Source of the DNA: Stigmatella ashevillena | GTDB taxonomy: Bacteria; Myxococcota; Myxococcia; Myxococcales; Myxococcaceae | Length of the DNA: 64,000 bases | NCBI RefSeq assembly: GCF_028368975.1 | Contig: NZ_JAQNDM010000002.1 | Coordinates: forward strand, 4,706,425 to 4,770,424 | Reading direction: 5' to 3' | In this document: positions 49,732-57,649 of the stretch, in pieces | Layout of the letters: the number at the start of each line of letters is the position of its first letter | Position numbering within the stretch: position 1 is the first letter of the stretch | Program-made: the position numbers and the translations under genes | Notes under the pieces: generated by a model | What the model was told of the DNA's origin: nothing | The model's input: the letters and a program-made list of their open reading frames with translations, nothing else | Databases searched by the model: none

Positions 49732-50307
49732 CTAGCCCGGGGGGCTGGCGGACAAGGCCCCTACGGACCGGAGGATGTCCCGCGAGAGCTGGGGATCCTC
49801 CACGCTTCGGGCCAGGACCATGGCCCCGATGAGGCTGGCATAGGCGGCCAGCGCCTTCTGCTGCCGGGCCGCCTCGGTCCGGCCCGGAAACAGGGGGGCC
49901 AGAATGGCAAGAAGGCCGCGCAGGCCCCGAGTAACCGCGGCGCGAACCGGCGGCGCCTGCCGCGAGATGTCCTGGCCCAACGAGGCAAAGGGACAGCCCT
50001 CTCCTGGACTCTCGAAGTGCCGGGCGGACAGATAGCTCGAGGTGATGCGCTCGAGCGCCTGGGGCCCCTCCGCGTCGATGACGCGCCGCCAGTTCGCCGC
50101 CACGTTGTCGAGTACCCGTCCGCACACCTCCGCCGCCAAGTCCTCCTTGGAAGCGAAGTGGCCATAAAAGGCGCCGTGGGTCAGGCCCGCGGCCTTCGAA
50201 ATCTCGGCCAGGCTGACCCCTCCAAAGCCGCGTTCCCGGAACAACCTTCCGGCCGCCTCGATGAGCGCTTCCCGGTGCGCGGCGGCCTCTTCCTTCGTGA
50301 CTTTCAT
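49732..50307 (-). CDS. TetR-family transcriptional regulator
   Basis: A 191-residue TetR protein: helix-turn-helix at about 10-58 (HREALIEAAGRLFRERGFGG, SLAEISKAAGLTHGAFYGHF), then a ligand domain with CPFASLGQDISRQAP, typical of the group that controls efflux or electrophile defence. ATG at 50307 follows GGGAGAGG; a perfect 22-bp dyad lies 13 bases further upstream (50320-50341), just where an autorepressor site is expected. The gene follows infC on the same strand after 92 bp, and is convergent with the OsmC gene. The ligand is unknown. Confidence 0.9.
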   Translation of the reverse strand: MKVTKEEAAAHREALIEAAGRLFRERGFGGVSLAEISKAAGLTHGAFYGHFASKEDLAAEVCGRVLDNVAANWRRVIDAEGPQALERITSSYLSARHFESPGEGCPFASLGQDISRQAPPVRAAVTRGLRGLLAILAPLFPGRTEAARQQKALAAYASLIGAMVLARSVEDPQLSRDILRSVGALSASPPG

Positions 50308-50319
50308 GTGCCTCTCCCT

Positions 50320-50341
50320 ATTCATGATGAATATCATGAAT
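50320..50341. promoter_or_regulatory. operator of the TetR gene
   Basis: Perfect 9-base arms ATTCATGAT (50320-50328) and ATCATGAAT (50333-50341) around GAAT. It lies between the infC stop and the tetR ribosome-binding site and is AT-rich against a GC-rich background. Autoregulation is the simplest reading. Confidence 0.65.
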
Positions 50342-50398
50342 GAGGGGTAAACCAGGCCTCCCGACGAGGGGGGCCTGCCCGCTTGGGGGGCCATGGAC

Positions 50399-51082
50399 TC
50401 AGGGAGCGGCTGGCTGCTCGTCCGGCACTGCGTCCGGCACTGCATCCGGAGACGAGGCCTCGGGCGCTGGCTTGCTCGCCGCATGGGCGCGCTTCGCGGT
50501 CACCGCGGCCTGCTTGACCAGCTCGCGGGCGCGCTGGGCCACCTTGGGCGTGGGCGCGAGGATCATGAACATCAGGCGCCCTTCCATCCGGGGAGGCTGC
50601 TCCACCACCGCCACGTCCTTCAGGTCCTGCGCCACGTCATTGAGGATGACGGTGCCCTGCTCGCGGTGGGTGATTTCCCGGCCCCGGAACTGGATGACGA
50701 CTTTCGCCTTGTTCCCATCTTCCAGGAACCGGCGCATGTTGCGGACCTTGAACTCGTAGTCGTGCTCTTCCGTCTTCGGCCGGAGCTTCACTTCCTTGAG
50801 CTGAATGACGACCTGCGCACGCTTCGATTCGGCGGCCTTCTTCTTCTCCTCGTACTTGAACTTGCCGTAGTCCATGAGCTTGCAGACCGGCGGACTGGCC
50901 ATGGGGCTGATCTCGACCAGATCGAGCCCCTCGGTCCGGGCCCGTTCCAGCGCGGCCTCGATGGGCATGACGCCAAGCTGCGAGCCGTCGGCGCCCACCA
51001 CGCGGACCTCGCGGGCGCGGATACGGCGGTTGGTTCTCTGGTCACGGCTCCCGCCGCGGCTGCTTCTCTGTTCGCGAATGAT
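50399..51082 (-). CDS. infC: translation initiation factor IF-3 (dsg homologue), ATC start
   Basis: A 227-residue IF-3, longer than the enterobacterial 180 because of a Pro/Ala-rich C-terminal tail of about 40 residues, as in Myxococcus. It directs correct start-codon choice on the 30S subunit. Marks: QRTNRRIRAREVRVVGADG, GLDLVEISPMASPPVCKLMD and the C-domain FRGREITHREQGTVIL with RMEGRLMFMILAPTPK. Family alignment puts the first residues at IIREQRSSRGG, so the start codon is ATC at 51082, preceded by GAGGAG at 8-9 bases. The frame stays open to an ATG at 51193, but those 37 residues look non-coding. Rare start codons on infC allow IF-3 to autoregulate its translation. The rpmI-rplT genes do not follow. 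Confidence 0.92.
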   Translation of the reverse strand: MIREQRSSRGGSRDQRTNRRIRAREVRVVGADGSQLGVMPIEAALERARTEGLDLVEISPMASPPVCKLMDYGKFKYEEKKKAAESKRAQVVIQLKEVKLRPKTEEHDYEFKVRNMRRFLEDGNKAKVVIQFRGREITHREQGTVILNDVAQDLKDVAVVEQPPRMEGRLMFMILAPTPKVAQRARELVKQAAVTAKRAHAASKPAPEASSPDAVPDAVPDEQPAAP

Positions 51083-51131
51083 GGTGAGGCTCCTCTGGAG
51101 TGGGTAACCGGCAGCTTCAAGGTAATGCCCG

Positions 51132-51152
51132 GTCCCTGCGCCTGCCAGGGAC
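51132..51152 (-). promoter_or_regulatory. hairpin in the infC leader
   Basis: Arms GTCCCTG (51132-51138) and CAGGGAC (51146-51152) with a 7-base loop, about 50-70 bases upstream of the infC start on its transcript. It may take part in leader structure; no T-run follows, so it is not an obvious terminator. Confidence 0.35.
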
Positions 51153-51356
51153 TCTACCCCCTCGCCAGCACCATTCCCTAGCGCTCGTTTCATGTGCTGA
51201 ACGGACCGTCATTCCCGTGTCTTTTGGGACAGGCGTCCGATGGTTCGCCTGCCCGTCCCCGCCGCCCTCGGAGGGTACTCTCAGTCCGGCAAGCAATATC
51301 TTCCAACACTGTCGCGCGGGTGGCACTCCCCGCGCGCACAGCGAACCTTTCACGCC

Positions 51357-54300
51357 GTGAATGGGGATTCCGGCAAGAGGGTGGGGAGGTGGCTTCTCGG
51401 GACGCTCCTGGCCGTAGGTGCGCAGCACCCCGCGACAGCGCGCGCCGAGGGACCGCAGCGGTGTCCGCAGCGTCAACCGGCCTGGACCAACATCGCGCCC
51501 GAAGCGCGGATCACCACGTCCTCGGCCTATACCGACCCCCAGGGCGTCACCCAGGGTGGGTGTCAGGCCGTGGACGGGCTCATCGGCCTCGATGGCCGTG
51601 GCGAGTGGGTCTCCCACTGGGAAGTGAATCCGTGGATCCAGCTGGAGTGGGACACCGCGCGGACCCTCCACTCCATCGACCTGTATGATCGCGCGCACCC
51701 CTGGCCCAACCTGAACACCGGCATCCTGAGGTTCAGCGACAACACGGAGATCGACGTCAGCGGGATTCCCACCGACGGCGCCCTCAAATCCATCACGTTC
51801 GCGCCCAAGACGGTGACGTGGGTGAAGTTCGAGGCCACGGGCGGCGCAGGCAACCTCAATGGCCTGTCGGAGATCGCGGCCGGCGAAGCACAGCCTCTCA
51901 CGCGCAGCTACGCCCGAAGCGAGCAGGTCAACCTGGTCTTCTGGCCCGGCACCCGGCTGACCTCCAGCACGCCGTCCCAGGTGGGAACACGCCAGCTCCA
52001 CACCAAGTTCGGCGAAGACGCGAACAACTACCATGACTTTCCCAACGGCTCGTGGCTCCAGCTCGACCTGGGGGCGGGCAACGTGCAGCAGATCCACAAG
52101 GTGCGCCTGCGTTTTGGCACCGCCAGCACCGTCGCTACGGCGTACAAAATCTGGGTCGGCCCCACGCCAGACCTCGTGAACAGCACCCTGGCCGCCGACG
52201 TGAGCAACAACACCCGGCAGATCGTGACCCAGAAGTTCACGCCCATCCCCGGACGCTTCGTGCGCGTGCAGGTGTTCAATGCCGCCGCAGGCTCCCAGCC
52301 CGTGCGGGTGGACGGGTTGTCGGTCTACTCGACCGACCCGAAGCCGGTGACGCGGTACTATCCGGTCAACGAGCGCGGCTCTGGCAAGGCGAAGATCGAG
52401 CCGCTCCAGGGGTGGGGCTGGTACCACGCGGCGCGCAAGGCGGCCAACCTCCTCTCCGATGATCCGGTGACCGTCGCGCCGGACGACCGCGACGACAGCA
52501 ACACCCAGCTCGATCTGGCCCACGAGGGCGCGGCGTTCCGCGTCGAGTTGGATGACACCTACGCGCTGGAGAAGATGATCCTCGGCTTGGGCCGCATTCC
52601 TTCCACGCCCACGGCGCTCAAGGTCGAGCTGTCCGTCGATGACCTCCACTACCACACGGTCTTCGACGGCGACCTCCCCCCAGGTCACGCGCCGGTCCTG
52701 ACATGGTCCACGGACAGGGGCCAGGGTGATGCCAGGTATGTCCGCGTCACCCTTCCCAAGACGGCCGCGCCCCACCACGTGCGGGTGCTGTCCCGCCTGG
52801 AGCTGTACGGTTTGCCCGTGGCCTCGCCGGCGATCCTCCCCGGCGAAGAGCCCGAGGGCTTTCGCCCGGTAGGCACCCTCGATGTCCCCTTCGACGGCTA
52901 CCTCAGCGCCGCGATCTACAGCGCGCAGGGCCAGCTTGTCCGGACCCTGAAGAGCCGCGAACCCGTAGCCAGGGGCACGGACCGTCCGCTCTCCTGGAAT
53001 GGAAAGGACGATTTCGGCCGCGAGCTCCCGCCGGGTCCCTATCAGTGGAAGGCCGCCGTCAGCAGGGTGTCCTCCCGAGACGATGGCAGCGTGGGCAATA
53101 CGGGCAATCCCTCTCATGGACTGACCCATGCGCCCTACCACGCGGCGGCGCTGGCTTATGATGCGGAGGGCTATCTCTACACGGCCAGTTCCTGGGAAGA
53201 GCCCGAGATGGACTTGCGCCGCTACAAGCCCAATGGCACGCCGGATTGGGCCGTGCCGGGCAAGCTCAACACCGCCGTGGCCACCGATGGCCAGCATGTC
53301 TATGTGGCGCAGTGGAAGGAACACGATGGCCTCATGGCCAACATGATTCGCCGCCACCGTGCCAACGATGGCACCCCCTCGGGCTTCACCGGTACGGCCG
53401 ATGGAACGATTCTCATCAATCCCCCCGCCGCCAACCCCAAGCCCTCGACCCAACGCCGGGCCACGGCGGACCAGAGCCGCTGGTACGTGGGCATCAATGG
53501 ATTGGCCGTCGATGCCACCCGTGTCTGGGTAAGCAACTACCGGATGAACCGTGTCGAGTGCTACGACAAGGTGTCGGGCGCCCTCCACGGCTCCTTCGCC
53601 GTGAGCCAGCCGGTCGGCATCGCGGCCGGGGCCGACGGGTTCTTGTGGGTGGCCCACGCGGGCAGCCGTGTCACGAAGTTCCGCGCATCCATGCCGCAAG
53701 ATCCTTCCTGGGGAAAGCCCGCGGGCGGCATCTCCGGATTGGCCGATCCCTATGCCCTCTCGCTGGGGCTTGGCGGCCAGCGGCTGTTCCTGACCGAACA
53801 GGGCACCGGGAGCGTCCTGGAGTACAACACCTCCCAAGGCAAGCGCCTTGCCACCCATGGCAGGAAGGCCCAGCCTGGCCCGATGCAGGTGGATCATTTC
53901 CGCCTGGGCCACCGTGCCGGCATCGCCGTGGATGAGCAGGGCCGCTACGTCGTCGCGGACACCGGCAACCACCGTCTGCAATGGTTCTACGCCAATGGCA
54001 CCCTGCGACGCTCAATGAGCAGCGAGTTCATCTCCGCCCCGTTCGTTGATGAGACCGGTGCCAGCCCTCACTTCGTCCTCAGTGGACCGCGCCAATACAC
54101 GGTCGACCTGGCCACTGGAACGTGGCAGTACACACACAACTGGACGCCCACCGACAATGCGTTCTTCGATGAGGTCTCCAAGCGGCGCCGCTTGCAGGTG
54201 GGAACCCACCAAGGCACTCCCCTCTACCGGGATTTTCTTTTCTATACCTCCGACGGCTTCAGGGGAGGCGTGACCGTCTACCTGCTCGAACCTGGCGACA

Positions 54301-55166
54301 CCGGCATGCGCCGCGCCGCGAGCATTGGCTCGGGCTGGACCGGCGCCGAGGACAACACACTCCCGGGAAACCGCTGCTTCCGCTGGATCGACTCCTCCGC
54401 GGATGGCGTGGTCGATCCCCTGTCCGAAGTCACCTTCCCGGACCGCTGCATCGCGGGCGACATGAACGTCTGGGTCAGCGAGACCGGAGACCTATGGCTG
54501 TCGCAGACCTCGCCCGCGGAAGGGGCGGTGGTCATCCCCCTCCAGGGCTTCGATGCGCATTTCAATCCCATCTACGACTTCGCCTCCCGGACGTCTGTTC
54601 TGCCCTTGGACACCTCCCCCACGAGCTACCGCGCGGCGCTGATCCGTTCCATTCCTCACAGCAAGCAATTCCTCACCCTCGGTTCGACAGCGCAGAGCAA
54701 TCAGGCCCGTGGCACCAAGGGCTTCGGCCATGGCTACGTCGCTACGCTCCACCATCCCGATGGGTCGGAGAAGGTGCGCGTCAACCTCCCGGACGAGTGG
54801 AAGGCTTTCACCATCGCTGCGGATGGCGAGTACTGGTACACGGGCCACTCTCGCGATGACCAGCATTGGGTTCATATGTATGACGAAGATGGGTTGCTCA
54901 TCGCAACGATGCGCCCTGGTGCGCCCAGCCGCTGGGGGGCCGGCTGGATGGACCACTCCTCGTCCATGACGGCCCGGAAAGAGCCCGGCACCCACACCCA
55001 CTACGTCTACGCCGAGGATGTCTTCTGGGGCCGGATGATCCGCTACGCCACGGTGGTCAACCCTGGCGACGTGAGCCGGAGCAGTGGCACCTTCACGTGG
55101 CCTGCTTGGCGAGCTGCGTCCCTTCGACTTCCCCGGATACTCGCCCAGAAGTTGCCAGCGCGATGA
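51357..55166 (+). CDS. large secreted discoidin / FlgD-Ig / beta-propeller protein
   Basis: A 1269-residue exported protein. The GTG at 51357 begins a Sec signal (RVGRWLLGTLLAVGAQHPAT), though the frame is open to 51240. Residues about 40-175 and 185-330 are F5/8 type C (discoidin) jelly-roll domains (GEWVSHWEVNPWIQLEWD; SWLQLDLGAGNVQQIHKVRL), and a third such domain covers about 350-510. Next is an FlgD-like Ig strand set (YSAQGQLVRTLKSREPV, LSWNGKDDFGRELPPGPY), then to the C-terminus NHL/SMP-30-like propeller repeats such as GIAVDEQGRYVVADTGNHRL and GFLWVAHAGS. Discoidin domains usually bind glycans, so adhesion to matrix or prey polysaccharide is likely. No catalytic site was identified. 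Confidence 0.8.
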   Translation: MNGDSGKRVGRWLLGTLLAVGAQHPATARAEGPQRCPQRQPAWTNIAPEARITTSSAYTDPQGVTQGGCQAVDGLIGLDGRGEWVSHWEVNPWIQLEWDTARTLHSIDLYDRAHPWPNLNTGILRFSDNTEIDVSGIPTDGALKSITFAPKTVTWVKFEATGGAGNLNGLSEIAAGEAQPLTRSYARSEQVNLVFWPGTRLTSSTPSQVGTRQLHTKFGEDANNYHDFPNGSWLQLDLGAGNVQQIHKVRLRFGTASTVATAYKIWVGPTPDLVNSTLAADVSNNTRQIVTQKFTPIPGRFVRVQVFNAAAGSQPVRVDGLSVYSTDPKPVTRYYPVNERGSGKAKIEPLQGWGWYHAARKAANLLSDDPVTVAPDDRDDSNTQLDLAHEGAAFRVELDDTYALEKMILGLGRIPSTPTALKVELSVDDLHYHTVFDGDLPPGHAPVLTWSTDRGQGDARYVRVTLPKTAAPHHVRVLSRLELYGLPVASPAILPGEEPEGFRPVGTLDVPFDGYLSAAIYSAQGQLVRTLKSREPVARGTDRPLSWNGKDDFGRELPPGPYQWKAAVSRVSSRDDGSVGNTGNPSHGLTHAPYHAAALAYDAEGYLYTASSWEEPEMDLRRYKPNGTPDWAVPGKLNTAVATDGQHVYVAQWKEHDGLMANMIRRHRANDGTPSGFTGTADGTILINPPAANPKPSTQRRATADQSRWYVGINGLAVDATRVWVSNYRMNRVECYDKVSGALHGSFAVSQPVGIAAGADGFLWVAHAGSRVTKFRASMPQDPSWGKPAGGISGLADPYALSLGLGGQRLFLTEQGTGSVLEYNTSQGKRLATHGRKAQPGPMQVDHFRLGHRAGIAVDEQGRYVVADTGNHRLQWFYANGTLRRSMSSEFISAPFVDETGASPHFVLSGPRQYTVDLATGTWQYTHNWTPTDNAFFDEVSKRRRLQVGTHQGTPLYRDFLFYTSDGFRGGVTVYLLEPGDTGMRRAASIGSGWTGAEDNTLPGNRCFRWIDSSADGVVDPLSEVTFPDRCIAGDMNVWVSETGDLWLSQTSPAEGAVVIPLQGFDAHFNPIYDFASRTSVLPLDTSPTSYRAALIRSIPHSKQFLTLGSTAQSNQARGTKGFGHGYVATLHHPDGSEKVRVNLPDEWKAFTIAADGEYWYTGHSRDDQHWVHMYDEDGLLIATMRPGAPSRWGAGWMDHSSSMTARKEPGTHTHYVYAEDVFWGRMIRYATVVNPGDVSRSSGTFTWPAWRAASLRLPRILAQKLPAR

Positions 55167-55236
55167 GACGCAAAGACGTGCCGATGATGCCCACACGGCG
55201 TGAACTTGTTCGCATAGTGAAGTCGGCTCGTTAGAC

Positions 55237-55545
55237 CACCCGCGTGCGGCGCTGCTGGCCTTTGGCGTGTCGGTGATGGCCTACAACGTGCTGGCCGTCT
55301 TGCTGGGGCAGTCGAGGAGGAGCATCACCTGCAGGCGACGGAGGTGTCCTCCTACTACGTCGCGGGCGAAGTGGAAGCCACCTACAACGGGATGATGATT
55401 GCCCATCCTGAGAAGACCTGGGACAGTTTCGAACCCCAGTCAGACGAGTAGCTGTGTCAGACGCAGCAGCAGATAGCCCGGCAGGTTAACCCGGCCAAGC
55501 TGCGCAAGCACCCTCAAGGGCCTAAGAAGAAGGTAACCGTTCACC
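55237..55545 (+). pseudogene. IS4-type transposase C-terminal remnant
   Basis: Reads HPRAALLAFGVSVMAYNVLA in one frame and, after a shift near 55311, EEEHHLQATEVSSYYVAGEV, EATYNGMMIAHP and, past an in-frame stop at about 55449, ARQVNPAKLRKHPQGPKKKV. This is the C-terminus of an IS4-like transposase with at least one frameshift and one stop. The catalytic core is missing. Confidence 0.75.
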
Positions 55546-55548
55546 ACC

Positions 55549-56856
55549 TCAGGCAGCGTTGGCAAGCTGAGGAGTCTCCGCAACGGGCAGCAGCGAGGGT
55601 GTCTGAAGGCCGCGTCGGTGCGAGTGTAACGTATCCGTCAGGAAGTTCAGCACGCCGCGCTGTTGGAGCTTGAGGGTGGTGACTTCTCCCACTGGAGAAT
55701 CTCCCGGGCCATCCCTGCCGTCTTCTCCGCGCCCACTGCGGCACGGCGCAGCAGTCGCCCCACTTCGCGCTCTACCTCGGGCATTCTCTTCTCGAACTCT
55801 TGGCGAGTCATGGTCCCATCTCGCGCGCGGTGGTACCAAGTGAAGAAGCGGTTTCTCTGGCGCATCAACTTCTTGCCCAGGCGGCCGCCCTTGCCGCCGC
55901 GGTCAATGAAGCCCTGGAAGTCTCGGGTGAGGTGCGCCCAGCACACTTGCCGCAGGCCCGCGTCGTACCACGCGTAGCCGCTCCACCTGTCGGTGCCGAG
56001 GAAGCCTGTGAAGTCCTCTCCCAGCAGGGTACGCGCTACCTTGCTGCCTCGACTCGTGGCGGATATGGAAGAGAGCCACCCACGCGGTGGCCACCCTCCA
56101 CAGCCAAGCGCGCTTGCCTCGGCCGCCCTCGCGCCCCTCCACCCATCTCGTTTCATCCGCATGCACCGTGGTGGCTGACTGCACGCACTGGGCGGCTTGG
56201 GCCACCCCAGGCGCCAGCGCATCGACCATCTCCTCTTCGAGGTTGACCCCACTGCCCACACACAATTCGACACCCAACATGTCTGACAGCGCGTCCTTCA
56301 CCAGCCGCTTGGACAGCCGGTACTTGCCCACCAGGAGGCTGGCCAGGGCACCCAACCTGTCCCCGAAGGCGCTGCGCGCATGCGCCGACACCGGCTGTCG
56401 CGTCACCGTACCGCACGCGCTGCACTCCAACGCGTGGCTGCGGTACTCGGTGATGACAGCCGACAGGGGCGGCACCTCCACCACTTGATGCCGCTGCGGC
56501 TTTGCGTCCCGCCCTATCAGCTTTCTGCGACAGCTCTTGCATTGCGTGGGAACCAACTCGACGAAGTGCTGCACGGCCTCGGACGGCACCAGCCTTCGCT
56601 CATGCTTCTTGTGTCCGGGCTGGCCGCCGGGTCGCTTCCCGGTGAGCTTCTTCCCGGGGCGCGGGCTGCCAGGCGCATCAGATGAGGGGGGACGCGAGGA
56701 GTTGCTGGAGTTCTGGGCCAGCCGCTGCTCCAGTTCCGCCACCCGTTGGGTGAGCGCACTCACCAGCGCCATCAGCTGCGCAATGCGCTCGTCCCTCTGC
56801 GCCACCTGCGCTTCCAGCTCCGCGATTCGGACATCTCTGGCATCTCCTGGGCTCAC
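55549..56856 (-). pseudogene. IS66-family transposase, broken
   Basis: The N-terminal 270 residues are in one frame from the ATG at 56856: a coiled coil and leader (LEQRLAQNSSNSSRPPSSDA, KKLTGKRPGGQPGHKKHERR), a Cys zinc motif (CKSCRRK, CSACGT) and VHADETRWVEGREG. Near 56050 the frame shifts to EDFTGFLGTDRWSGYAWYDA and CWAHLTRDFQGFID. A second break with loss of the catalytic-Glu region precedes the terminal VLNFLTDTLHSHRRGLQT. Two lesions make it inactive. Terminal inverted repeats were not identified. Confidence 0.85.
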
Positions 56857-57200
56857 CTCACAGGTAGTATCTTCCTCGGCCTACCCTGTCGACAGATTCC
56901 TCTGCCCTCTGTCCTCTCCCGCTCGCCCCTCAGACAGCCCAGTCCGGTGAACGCTTACGCTCGTCCGAGGCCCCCCCTCCATCACCTTCAAAGGGAGTGC
57001 CTCTAAGCGCAGGAGCGCTACAGTAACCCAATCACATGGACCTTGAGGGAGAACGGGCCCCTGTGCGCGTCTCGGATGGTGTCTGGATAGACCCGTCAAA
57101 CCTCCTCGGGCAGAGCAACGAGGTGCCTATCTGGTCGATCCCACAACGCTCCCTAACTTAGTAGCCGACCCGGTCGATGGCCCGAAAAAACGTGGGAGTA
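56857..57200. other. 344-bp stretch without a recognised gene
   Basis: Lies between the IS66 remnant and the MITE-like element. Composition is mixed; no open frame shows codon bias. I see nothing assignable; it may contain the lost left end of the IS66 copy. Confidence 0.4.
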
Positions 57201-57288
57201 GCTCAGAGCTCCTAACAAAAATAAGGACTGGGGCCATCTCCCGAGGGGAAGCCCCCCTCGGAAGGGACTTTTGTTAGGAACTCTCAGC
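57201..57288. mobile_element. MITE-like element with 20-bp terminal inverted repeats
   Basis: Left end GCTCAGAGCTCCTAACAAAA (57201-57220), right end the inverse of GCTGAGAGTTCCTAACAAAA (57269-57288), 18 of 20 positions matching, around 48 bases. The centre has its own dyad, CCCGAGGGG and CCCCCCTCGG. The CTAACAAAA ends resemble those of IS5-group elements as I recall them. No coding capacity, so it is non-autonomous; as RNA it would form a long hairpin. Confidence 0.65.
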
Positions 57289-57291
57289 CGC

Positions 57292-57489
57292 ATGGAGACG
57301 AAGACGGCTCTTTCATGTCCTGAGGCCGCAGCTCCGCAGGACTCAAATGGGCGCGTCCGGGGCATGACAACTCTTCCCCTCTTTCTTTACAGGGAGACTG
57401 AACTGTCCTCGGATAATTCGACTCCCAACTTCCTGGAGTCTGCCTCTGTATTGTTAGTCAGCCAGTGCTGCTGTGCTGGGCACATTTGA
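57292..57489 (+). CDS. hypothetical small Cys-tailed peptide
   Basis: A 65-codon open frame starting four bases after the MITE-like element, with AGGAA ten bases upstream of the ATG. It reads METKTALSCPEAAAPQDSNG and ends LLVSQCCCAGHI. Three adjacent Cys at the end and position upstream of an ATP-grasp operon make a precursor peptide conceivable, but composition gives no clear coding signal and no leader family is recognised. Treat as doubtful. Confidence 0.2.
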   Translation: METKTALSCPEAAAPQDSNGRVRGMTTLPLFLYRETELSSDNSTPNFLESASVLLVSQCCCAGHI

Positions 57490-57524
57490 ATCCCAGGCGC
57501 TCCCAAGACTTCACTGGAAATTTA

Positions 57525-57605
57525 CGGAGTTATTGACATTCAAATAAAAGACTTCACGCAGTTTGCTTTCCTTTTAAAAATACGTATTCTGGCCTCACGG
57601 GCTAA
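57525..57605 (+). promoter_or_regulatory. AT-rich candidate promoter region of the FAD/ATP-grasp/MFS operon
   Basis: TTGACA at 57533-57538 followed by an AT-rich run (CAAATAAAAG, CCTTTTAAAAATACGTATTC) in otherwise GC-rich sequence, 45-120 bp before the first gene of the operon. No clear -10 box was fixed at 17 bases. Confidence 0.3.
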
Positions 57606-57649
57606 ACCCGTAGTTCCACTCGTGGAATCCTTTCCGTTTCTCCATCGGC

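Noticed and set aside
51117-53981. 954-codon minus-strand open frame
   Set aside because: Antisense to the discoidin/propeller gene, whose repeats and signal peptide are coherent; the antisense product is Arg/Gly-rich without domains.
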